From the NCBI RefSeq assembly GCF_018691265.1, contig NW_024881278.1, forward strand, positions 7,337,501-7,401,500: a stretch of 64,000 bases of DNA. The letters are read 5' to 3'. This DNA comes from Tyto alba. Its lineage: Eukaryota > Chordata > Aves > Strigiformes > Tytonidae. The notes under the pieces were generated by a model. It worked only from the letters and a program-made list of their open reading frames with translations, was not told where the DNA came from and made no database searches. A program made the translations under genes and the position numbers. Numbering within the stretch: position 1 is the first letter of the stretch; every line of letters begins with the position of its first letter. This document shows positions 29,501-41,500 of this stretch, one piece after another.

Positions 29501-32500
29501 TTTGCTAGTATTTGAGCATTCAGTAGGAAGAGATAATGTAGAGACGTAACCTCTTAAGATGATGTGAATTGTTACTGTTCCTAAAGATTATAATTAAGTG
29601 GCTGAGAGGGAGACCGAGGAGAGTGTTGATAGCTTGAAAATTCTAGACACAATTGGCTAACCTTGAAAGAGCCTGACAGCTGTTGTGTTAGGATGCCTGC
29701 AGTATAAAAGGCCAGATTCTATGCAGTATGTATATTTATTATATATATCTTTTGTTATCCACTATTGGCATGAATCCTAAACTGTCCAATTTCTTACAAC
29801 TTAAGAGATGTTGCTACAGCCAACTTGTCAGGTTGTAATGATTCTATTCAATAATTATGCACCAAAAGCATTTTGGCTGTACATGTAAAAGCATCAGAAT
29901 ACAGGTGTATTAAAATTCACTTTAAATCTTTGCAATTCTTGTTTAAAATTTAATGTCTTGAGTTTCAAAAGACAGCAGATCGATATTCTGGGTTTTATAC
30001 CAGGTATGAATTTGCTATGTTTGAAATTATTAAAGCTATTATGGTATATTCTTCTGTGCTTATTGCAGAAGCTCAGTCAAAGTTAAAAACATCTAAAAAA
30101 GGTATTTCAGGGAAACTTAAAATCAGATTTGTGGTTATTTTTTTTAATAACTGAAAAAATACTAAATTCAAGGGTACATTTTATCACTTCTGTTGCTAAC
30201 TTGTGAATTTGAGAAGCGTAGCATTTTTCAGTGTAAGGGTCTGTTGAGGTTCAAAACATGTACTTTTGAATTTTTAGAAAAGCAACTGTTGCTTTTACAT
30301 ATAAACTGGAAGTCTTGTGGCATTCAGGAGTGACTGAAGCTATAGTGGACATGTTTGTGTGTTAGTTTGAATCAAGAGTGAGCGTGCTTTGGTTCAGACC
30401 ATCCACATCTGTGTCAACAATTTCATGTTCTGGAAGGGTTCTTTTATGTGACAGTCGTCTTTGCATGATACTTGGGACCTTGTAGTGTGCAGTTACCCTC
30501 CTAGTGGAGCCATGGTTGAAGTTACGGTGGCTGATCCTCAAAAGAGGTTTGAAGTTGTTCAGACCTCATTAATTTTCTACTCCATGGACCTTGTTCATGT
30601 TCCCCTTAGTCCCAGTGTATTTATCCACAAACTGGAAGGGCTGATCTAATTCTGGATCCTAACCTTCTTCTATTACACGTCACCATGGAAACCACAGTTT
30701 TTGATAGAATTTGGATTAATTACGTGCCAATTCAATGCTGACAATCTTACTGAGAGAGTTTGTGTCTCACAAAGTTAAGAGAATATCTCAGTGTGAGAAG
30801 TACCGGTAATGGTGTGCATTTTCTAGTCCATTTATTCTGCTTTCAGAAATACTGTAAATCCTACATATCAGGATACTGTGGTTCCTTTCTTTCTGTAAGA
30901 AGTGGCTTAGCAATAGCGTCTTCCACTGAAAGAAGCTACAAGAAAGAAAACCTGTGAGTTGCCACCTGTCTGTGCAAACACTTGGGTATTGTAGCTTTCC
31001 ACACTGGTTGAAGACAGTTTTGTGTACGGGAAGAGATAACTTGTGTTCCACCCTGAGCTCCTGTGTCTGGGAATGGGGAGGGAACGGCTGAGGTGAAATG
31101 TCCTGTGTGTCCTTCAGAAGGCAAGAGAAGGCAGCTTACATTCTCCATATTGCACACACTGGCACAGATGAGTGGTATCCTCAAAAGCTAGAGGACACAG
31201 TATCTGACAGAGATCTTTGAGATGTATAGCTTTCCTACACCATATACCCTGTCAGAGAAAGTGAGAGGAGATACTGATTCCAAAATGAATTATCCTGCAG
31301 CTACCACTACTGACAAACAGATTCACGATGTGAAATCTGTAGATTTTCTTCTTTTGAAGGTGCTAATGGAGACTGTTTTCCTAATATGGGACACTTTCTG
31401 AGGCAAATGTTTTCAAGAGACCTGTTCTGTTATAAAGATAGGTGATCTTGGTGCAAAAATCAGGTTACCCTGTCCTGCAGAGAAAACAGCATCTGAGGTC
31501 TCACAGAGTGCTTGAAGCCCTCATCTGATTCCAGAGGTCCTCTGGAAAGGAGGGGGTGCCTATAAGGCTCTTACTGCATGCAGCACAAGTTAAATCCTGC
31601 AAGTGGTGTGAATACTGTATGCTCCTCAGACCGCAGAGCTTCACTTTGCTTTTCATATCTCAAGCGTTTGAATCAGGTGAGTACCATAGATCTGACTTCG
31701 GCTTTGTGCAGAGCCGTTCTTCTCAGGGAGGGGTGGGATACCATTCTCAGATTTTGAGAAAAAGTTGGGTTATTTTTGAAAATCCGAAGCAGGCAAGTGG
31801 AAATGTTCATTTTTTTTCTGTGGAGAAAAACAGATTGCCTTTGCCAGCTTCCACTTTGGCCATTTCAGTTTATTAACAACATCCCAAGGAATTAAAGTAG
31901 TAAGCCTATCATCTTTAAATAGTAGTACCAGTAGCAGACATATTGTATCGTAGAGGAAGTAAAATAAGTATATTGGATTCCATTTTCTATTACCAAAACC
32001 TTTAGAAGATGTCTGCCTAACATCTTCTTATGTGCATTAACAAAATGATTTGAGGATTTTAATACTACACATGCAGAATTCCCCAGAATATTTCTGGCAA
32101 ACAGTAGGAGGATTACAAAATGGGAGATTTCCTGATCAGTGGAAGAATTCTGCAATACTTATCGTTCATTCTCAGCTTAGAAAGCAAGGGTGTGTTCATA
32201 GAATACTGAAAAGAGGAAGAAAAGTTAATGCGTTGTAACTGGACTTCTTTGAGTGGATGATGACGAAGACCAAAATAGTTCTGCCAGCCCATTTTTAAAG
32301 TCTGTTGGAACAATGGTGTAAAGAGCTAAAGCTGCCTAAGCTAAACTTTGTGGTCTCCTGTTTGTTTCTGCTGTAGCTCTGCCATTCCAGTATTTTTTGC
32401 AGGACAGTTCTTAAGTCGTGTTCTATGCAGAAATTACTTATGCAATTCCTCCTCTCCAGGAGGTTGCATTTTGCCGAAGGACAGTGTTTTGATGTGCAAT

Positions 32501-35500
32501 TTTCAGGACGTCAGTAGTTGCAGTGGAGTTTTCTGTTTGGTACAGTTGCTGAGAGCCATCAATCAGTCCTTTTGAAGGTGATCTGTGTTAATGAACAGGG
32601 ATCACAGATAACTCCAAGGATTCTTGAACATCCTCTGGTTACTTTTTAATAAGATTAGAGTGGACGTTTTTAATTAAGATGGATCAGTTAGCTTGTCTAT
32701 ACAGGATTATAGAAGGATCGCTTATCTTGTCTATAAGGGGTTATAGAAGATACAAAAGAATTGTATTTCACTGTGGTGACAAAAAGTAGAAATAGAACAG
32801 AATTACCTCTTTGCTTGGATGGCATTAGTGCTAAAACTGTTTAGATATCTGTTAGAAAACTAGTCTGATACAGTGCCTTATCTTCCTTTGGCAGGGAGCT
32901 ATTCAGAGATACATACTTTGATATACAATTGGATAGACAACATGCATGTCTCCTTTATGGGAGGTTTAGCAGCCTCGCTGCTTTTTTTGAGCCAGTCAGC
33001 ATCTATGTTTATGTTGGTTTTGGTGTATTTTCTCAGGATCTACAAGACGAGAAATACTTTATTGAACTGGGGGAAAAAAAAACAAAACCAAAAAAACACA
33101 AAACAACTGGTTATTTTGAAGTACCTACAAGTATATGTACATAATAAATATCTGTGTACCTGTGTAGTGAGTAAATCAAAGGTGAACTTGTACTTAGTAT
33201 ACTCCTATCTTACATAGGTAGCACATGTGCCTTTCTTTTCTTCCCCACCCCATGTCATAAGGACTTGATAGAGGAGGGTGTTTGCTGTCCCTCTCTGGTC
33301 AAGATAGAGTTATATTTTGCAAGCGTGAAAACTTGTCTTTGTTTTGGACACTTCTGTCTGACAATCATGCACTCACTGGAAGTTGTAAAATGTATTTCAT
33401 TGTAAACTTCTTGCTCTAAGTACAGACAGAATAATATGATGGAGAGGGAGGTATACTTCTCTTTCAGGGTAATTCATGTGCACTTGTAAATGCGTATGTA
33501 TATATAAACTGCTGTGTAGCAAGCTGCTGGTTGAGCAGAAAACAAAAACAAATGACAAAGCATGTGTCCCAAAAGTGACTTCAGAAAGATAAAATAAGCA
33601 GATCTTGGGCTGACAGACTGGACTACAGTGCTTTCATATCTGAATAAATAAGAACTTTTTGGTAATTTCATTATGCATTTCTTTCTGGATCTTCACATGG
33701 CAGTTGTTTGCATGTGGCTCCTGTATGCTTGGCAGTCAGCTGACACATTTATCTGATGCTTCAAAATGCAGGTGTCTGCCAGTAATCAGTTACTAATGCA
33801 GAATAGCTGAATCTAAGGACAAGATTAACCTGTGATTTCCCCCTCCTCCATCTTTTAATACTGTTTGTAATTTTAACTCCTTCCTGATACTATGTATCTC
33901 AATTTTCTCTTAGCCCTCCCAGAATGTTACAGCAACACTCACCTTGGATTTTCTTTTGCTATTTTTCTTTAATCTTTGGTATTTTTTTTCAAGTAAAAAA
34001 GTTGGTGTATACCATTCCAGCCAATAAATCTTGATTTTATTTTTCTTATTACAGATTTGAAGTGGATTATTTCAGTAAAATATTAAAACCACTGCACACA
34101 AACAGTAGATTGAACATGAGGTCCATGTAATTTTTTACAAAACAGTAGATGACAAAAACTACTAACAAGCACAACATGTAACAAGTGAAGACTAATAATG
34201 GATTGTGTCCTACTAGAGATGCAGGGGAAAAAATTACAAAAGTTATTAATCTCAAATAATAATAATGTGAACATATTTCAAAATAGAAATTGTACTTAGA
34301 GTTGCTTTCATTTTAAGCTTTTTTTGCTTCACATTTTTCTTTATGTTCAAGAAGTGTTATTTTTAACAGTAAAAGTATGTAATTGTTAATTTCTGTAATC
34401 ATCTGCGAAGAAGTTATATTTTTCAAAAGCTTGGCAGTTAGCAATTTCAAACTGAATTACACTCTTCACCATTGTTTTTGGTGCATTTCTGCGTATATTG
34501 AAGTTTTCATAGTGTAGTTTTCATATTTCAGTGTAGTTTTCATTTCATTATCACACAGAAGCATGGGAATGATAGTTTTTAGCATAGCATACATAGCTTA
34601 AACTCAGACATTCATTTCTGTCCTTAGTTTCAACATTTAACTTCCATCTGTTCTTCTCCCTTTTTTTCTTTCATTTCCCTGTTTCCGTTTTTCCTCATGC
34701 TATGACATAAAAGTGGTTGCACTGAAAAGACTGCCCTTTTTGAGGAACAGACCGAAGGAAAAAGACAAAATGAAGGCCTTCTACCGTCGCTCCATGTGTA
34801 AGACTTTATGACAGTTCAGCTTCTTTTAAATGGCTACACTGGCTTCCATTACTAATTTTTCACTAACCTCTCCCTGGACTGCGCTGTATTTTTCCTCCTA
34901 TTTTGCAATGTGCAAGTCCTGCTACAATACAAGGAGCTGGAGCTTTTTTCCTTTTTTTTTTTTTTTTTTTAAACCTTGGCACTGAATACTTTATATATGT
35001 GCACATGTGCACACACGTACCCACACATTTACATGCACAAGCACACGCACATACATATATATATATTCAGTGCATTGTGATTGCATATATTTGTATACAT
35101 AGTTGTCTATATACACTTCTCTATGTGTATATAAATTTACAGTGCACTGTGTTAACCAAAATAGTTCTAAATTACACGTCATAAGCCTTTTGTTAAGAAA
35201 TCACTGTTAATTTTTTGTTTAAGGAAAGCGTAGAAAATAGCGCAAGGCTATATGGTGGTCTGTCACTCTTAAAATATTCATCAATTGTTGCCAAAATGTT
35301 GTATTGAATTATTTTATTTCATTTTAACTTATTTTATTTTATAATGAGGGGTGGACAATTTTCTCTAGCTTTGTGAAGTAAAGGTGAATATCATCAGATG
35401 TCATCTTTTTCAGATCCTTTTATTTGTTATGTAAAATACTGCAGTATCCCTGCAGTAACCTGCACTGTACAAGGATCCCGTATCATTGTTGACATTATAT

Positions 35501-38500
35501 TGTATTAGCACCTTTGCCCATTTTATCCTTGTTCATTTCATTTTATCATTGCAAACAGAATATCAAAGCTTCTAACATACATATTGCATACCACTGCAGC
35601 ACAAGCATGGCGATTATACCTAATAAAAGCAGTTTTAAGAACCACACTGAGCTACAGGAAATCTCTGACTTACAAACACTTCTCATTCATTGAGCTGATT
35701 GCATGTCATAACATGGATGATCTTGTGTTTATACCTTCCAGTGTTCAGTATGCTTTTTAGTGCTTAGAAAACTGTCAAGCATTTTGCAATACAAAATAAG
35801 AACCGAAGCAAATACATTGACCATGCTGATCATTTGCTTTCATTTGCATCCCAGCCATGAATGACCTGGTGCAGTCCATGGTCCTAGCAGGAGGACAATG
35901 GACAGGTAGTTCTGAGCATCTGGAGGGTCCTGATGATATATCTACGGGTAAAAGGAGGAAAGAATTGGGAGCTATGGCCTTCTCTACTACAGCTATCAAC
36001 TTTGCAACTGTCAACTCTTCTACAGGCTTCAGATCCAAGCAGTTGCTAAATAATAAAGGTATAGGTGGAAGCTTTTTGCACCGTGATGTGACTATGTGTA
36101 GCAGCAATGTCATATAAATATTGGTCTTATATTTTAAGTTTTTCAGCAAAAAGCAACCTTAATAATTGAGTTGCAGTGCTAAGATACTGAATAGGTTTAA
36201 TAACTGCAGTTATAAAATGTTTCAAGATTTTTCCTACAGAATGTTACCTAAGTAAAAATGGGTTTGTTTGAAAAATATTTCAGTATATTTTACAGTTTAT
36301 AAGTATTTTGATAATATTTTTATTTTATTTTATTTTACATCATCTTTTATGTCTCTGTGTATAGATACTACATCCTTTGAAGATGTAAGTCCACAAGGTA
36401 TTAGTGATGATTCTAGTACAGGATCAAGAGTTCATGGTAAGATGTGAATTTTAATTAAATGAATTAAGGATATATTATGTGAATGTTAACAAAGTTTGCA
36501 AAAAAAAAAAAAGGTGAATGGCATCATAACAAGTGAGCATGCTTTCTGTGATTTGCATATCTCTTGAATGTATAGTATCATTTCTTCCGATTATTCTTTT
36601 CTTTCTTAACTGCTACATCAGATATTCTGTATCTCTGGTAGAAAGTATGAAGTGCATCTGAACAGGATCAAAACATTTTCCCATTTAAAAATTTATTTTG
36701 AGTTAATAGTAAAATAAAAGAAGTTATAATTTCAGTCCTAAAAAAAACAAATCTGGCCTGATTTTCCAATGTTTTACTGTTCAGTGAAACCTAAATTTGT
36801 TATGTACTGCATTTTATAACATCATTACTTGTTCCTTCAAGCAAAGCTGTGAAGTGAAAGCTATAATAGATTATTTAGAAGTAAATTCTAGATCTAGTAT
36901 AAACACTTAAAATTAGTACGAGCAACAAACATTTTTGAAGATAATAACAGTGCGTTTCCCTTGTATTGGATAGGAGTACAGGACATAATCTGTGCAGATG
37001 CTCTTGCTCCTCCTGTTCGTGGCATTTCAACAATGTGCAAGGTTCCTTGTCAAATCTGTTGTAAGTGACCTAATCAGAAGCAGCCTACTGCATGCCCATC
37101 ATTTCATCCGTGAAATCCTGGTTTCCCACTAACCAGTCAGCTTCTATTCTAAACATAGACTCTATTTCTCTCTTCCTCTCCCCTATACCTTACTATTCCT
37201 GTAGTGCCCTTTTCTAAAGTGTCCTCTTGGACTGCCTGGAAATCCCTTCGCTTTCTGATCTGTAAGAAACCTCTTTGTTGACAGTGGGCATGCTCAGCCT
37301 GTGAGTTAGTGCATGATTCCTGCCTGTGAGCATTCTGTGATCAGAATGTAAAGGTACCGTGTCATCTGCTAAAATTCTGTTCATCATGGCATCTCCTAAT
37401 TTTTGATTTAGCTTCCAGACCAGCCAGCCTTGATAGTGGCAGAACATCCACTAGCAATAGCAATAACAATGCTTCACTCCATGAAGTCAAAGGTATGCTG
37501 TAGGTGAATTTATGTACACACTTAATTTCCATTACTTTCTCTGTAAAATAATCTGTATAGGTTAAAAAAAAAAAAAAATCCCACAACACCACAGCATGCT
37601 TTGTTTGAAGCATTTTATAGCCTTCATTCCCCAAAATAGGAAAGGATGCAAGGATTAATAGAACTTAGGTTTTTAAAAAGTATTAAAAGGGTGATATTAG
37701 TATAGAAGTTTCAAACTATTTCAAACCAAACCTAACCCAAGTAATGATGTTACAGAATAAGAATTCCCCAAAAATTATTTTAAAATTGCTTATTTTTAAG
37801 CATAGAAGTTGCTTCATTTTTTTCTCCTGGCAAACTACGTGTGCACTGCTGCTGTAAAGCTGTATAGTGTACAACACAAACCAGACAAAATAACATATGT
37901 AATACCATCCTGTAAACTTCTGTATTTTGTTTTTAAAAGATCACTAACATTCTTGGATTTAACAATATTCCCTAAATTTCATATAATACAAGCTTTGATA
38001 CATTTTTGTTTATAAGGACCATTCTGTCTGGAGACCATTGTACATACTAGACTAGAACACTGCCAACTCAAGACTTCATTTAATATTCATGGCTTGTATT
38101 TATTAAACAGTATCTCTTCAGAAATTTAGAGATGTGTACTAGATTAAGATTTTTACTAGTTTATTTTCTGTCTGTTTGATTGCTCCCTTCTGTAAAAGAT
38201 TCTTTGAGGTAGTCCTCACCCCAGTTTCTATACAGTATTCTGTAAGAAACTTCTACTGTAAACCACTGATCTTTCTTCAAACTTAAGTTCATTTCTTAGG
38301 AGTAACATGGAGTATGAAATACTTGATTAGTCAACTCTATTTTGTAAGTATTTCACAATTATTGAAAAATGAAAAGAATTGGTGTTGTGGAATTTATTTT
38401 GCATTTAATGCCATATGCTTCCTTCAGGTCGCAATTGTAATAACCTAGAAGTAGCGGCAAAACTGTTGGAGAAGCAGCACTCCTAAATAGTTCTTTTGAA

Positions 38501-41500
38501 GAACTATGAAGAAAATACTTTCTTTCCACTCCATCCCTTGTATTTCCTTTAATGTAAAACTCACTAATACTATATTCGAGTGTGTGCCTCACAGTGATGC
38601 TGAGCAAGAATGGACGCATATCTTTAGCTTCTTGGAATATAGTATTATGTAGATGGAGGCCCAGATTATGAGTGAAAGGGTTGTGGGGTTTTTTTATTTA
38701 AAAGCTATCATGTCATGTTTAAAGCGCTGTAAGAGGTAAGTTAGGAGAGTGCAATTGTATTCAAAATCTATTTGGCTTGAGTAAAAAAGGACAACTGGTT
38801 TTTTAGTATTTTAAATAGAGTTATTGTTAACTGAATGTGATAATGTTCCAGATTTGAGTAAGGTTATACTGTTTAACAGCTTTTGTATATTTTTCTTATG
38901 GAAATACATAATACCATGTACCCCAAAAGCAGGTGCAGTTAACAATCAAAGCAGGCCGCAGAGTCACAGCAGCGGAGAATTTAGTCTGCTGCACGAACAT
39001 GAGGCTTGGTCTAGCAGCAGCAGCAGTCCTATTCAGTATTTGAAAGGTCATACAAGGTCTAGTCCTGTGCTCCAGCAAAGAACGCCTGAAACACTGGATA
39101 GTCGTGGAAAACAGATCAAAACCAGTTCTCCTGGAAGTGAAGTTGTTACTCTGCAGCAGTTTTTAGAAGAAAGCAACAAGAGTACCTCAGGCGAGGTTAG
39201 TTGAAAAAAGTATTTTAACTATGTATTATCCCGTATATGGAGGCAGAATTAACGTAACACTTCTAGTGAGTAGAATTGTTTTAAAACTTTGTGGAGATAC
39301 TGGTTACGCCTGCATCAAGTAGTGTGGCCTGTATCCTGATAAGCTGTACCTGTTGTATTACACACAAAATCATTTGGAATTTCCCAGCTTGACCCCTTCC
39401 AGGCTAATGCATTAGGTAAGAAAGTCTATCTCTACTGCACAAAATTGTCCAGTGTACTGCTGCATGGTATGCTCACTGGTGTTGAGATGGAAGGCCATAA
39501 ATTCAAGGTAGATTTACTTTTCTTCTCCAGTTCAGCGCTTGTCTTCAGTAAGAGCTGTCTTACATCAACAGGAAGGAAGACCCTTTACTTCATTCCCTGA
39601 GGAGAGACTCTTGTCTGCTTCAATTTCATCTTTTTAACTCTACTGGGCAAAAAAAAAAATTACCTTGGAGCTCATTGAAAATCCAAGAGGAATAAGACAG
39701 AGTATTTTGGTAAAGCAGTGACAGTTTATTAGAAGCCCAAAATCACGTTGTCTCTGCTAGTGTTCTGATTTCTTGAGCAGATCTGTCCAAACTCCAGAAG
39801 TGCTCTAGGATAAAGCAAGGCAGTTATTGCGACTAGGGCCTATGAAGAATAAGGATCAGACTCCATCTATTTTTAATGACACAACTGAAATTGAAACATA
39901 TATTCACAGATGAATTGATTGGGGTAGTCTGTGACTTGAGTCTGGACTGTGTTTCTGGATTTCTTGTTATTTAAAATGACCTCTCACCTATGGTCTCTCT
40001 GACAAGGATTTTTGGGTTTTAACCATTAGACAGTGCTCCTCTGGCAATAGAAATAAAAGAAGACACCTGAGTCATCAAGTCTAGTCCAGTGCTGTTCATG
40101 AATCACAGAATCCCTTTCATAGCATCACAGAATCATTCAGGTTGGAAGGGTATTCAGGAGGTCTCTTTCCAGTCTTCTGCTAGAGCATTTCCTTAATGCT
40201 TTTAGCTTAATTCTTTCCAATTTGTCTCTTTCACCATTTTGAAAAAGACTGCAGTCTTTCTCCACTGAGTCTGTGAATAGCATTCACCTAAACTTCCTTT
40301 TCTAGCTCTGAAGTCTTTTCTGAAAAAAAGAAAGAATTGGGAGCTGTCTGGTATAAATTTAGGCACCAAGGTTACCTAAAGGTTGTGTGCTTTGTATTAC
40401 CTTCTGAGATTTCAGTCTTTATTATTTGAGCATATAGCGAATTTAAGCTTTTAGCTCCAGATGATCAGTATACGTTAAAATGGTAGCCTGTATGAAAGTG
40501 CTTAAGAAGTATTAATGAGTGATGGCAGAGGGCGAGTGAGAAGGTGAACTTGAAGTTTTGATTATCTGATTTGTTGAGTTAATCAGTTTTACAGGAACTA
40601 ATTCCAGATAGTTGTGATCTGTCTGACATCTAGTTTTCAAAGTATTTTCTTACAAGCAGTAAACAGAAAACTCATCAGTATGTACCATAAACGTTTAATA
40701 CCACTTTTAGTTCTATTAAAAAAAAACAACACAACTTTTTAGAATTTTTTGTTTTACATCCATAAAGATTGCTTAAGAAATGTCAAAATTATGATGTGCA
40801 AATGTATAAGATGTTTTATTTTTTTGACAGATGAAATCTGCAAGTGAAGAGAATCTTTTAGATGAAGTCATGAAAAGCTTATCCGAGTCTGTGGAGCTGA
40901 CAGGAAAAGAAAAGTTAAGAAAACAGCCATCTGCCGGTTGTGGTATTGTGAGATCGTTAAGTGTGAAAAATACAATTGATTTCTCAGATGGACGATCCAT
41001 TAGACCAGAACAGCTTGTAAGGCCCAGCCTTCGTAAAACTGAAGACACCTACTTTACTAGCTCTCCAATAAAATTTACATCAGGCACTCCAGGGAAGGCC
41101 AAATCAGTTAAAGAAAAGATACAGGCAACTGTATCACAGCGACAATCAAGAGATTGCAATCCTTATGCTACTTTACCTCGTGCAAGCAGCGTGATTTCTA
41201 CAGCAGAAGGAACTACTCGAAGGACAAGCATTCATGATTTTTTGTCTAAGGACAGTAGGCAACCTGTATCAGTTGATCCAGCACCACCCACCGCTGACAG
41301 AAGTGTTCCATCAACCTCTAGTGAGTACTCAGCACACCAGTTATCCTCTAATTCTTTTCACTGTGTGGCTTACAGGGTAGATTGTGTTCCACAAAGCGAT
41401 GCAGCTAATAGAGTTAAACCACGTAATTTAGGATGTAACTCTGATGTGCCTAAGGCTTCAAGGCTGGAAAGGTCAAATTTGCGTGAGAGAACTTTGCTAA

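Noticed and set aside
29703..29711. Perfect TATAAAAGG inside a CCDC88A intron, as a possible internal promoter
   Set aside because: No initiator, CpG enrichment or coding start follows within a sensible distance. Such a 9-mer is expected by chance in AT-rich DNA of this length.
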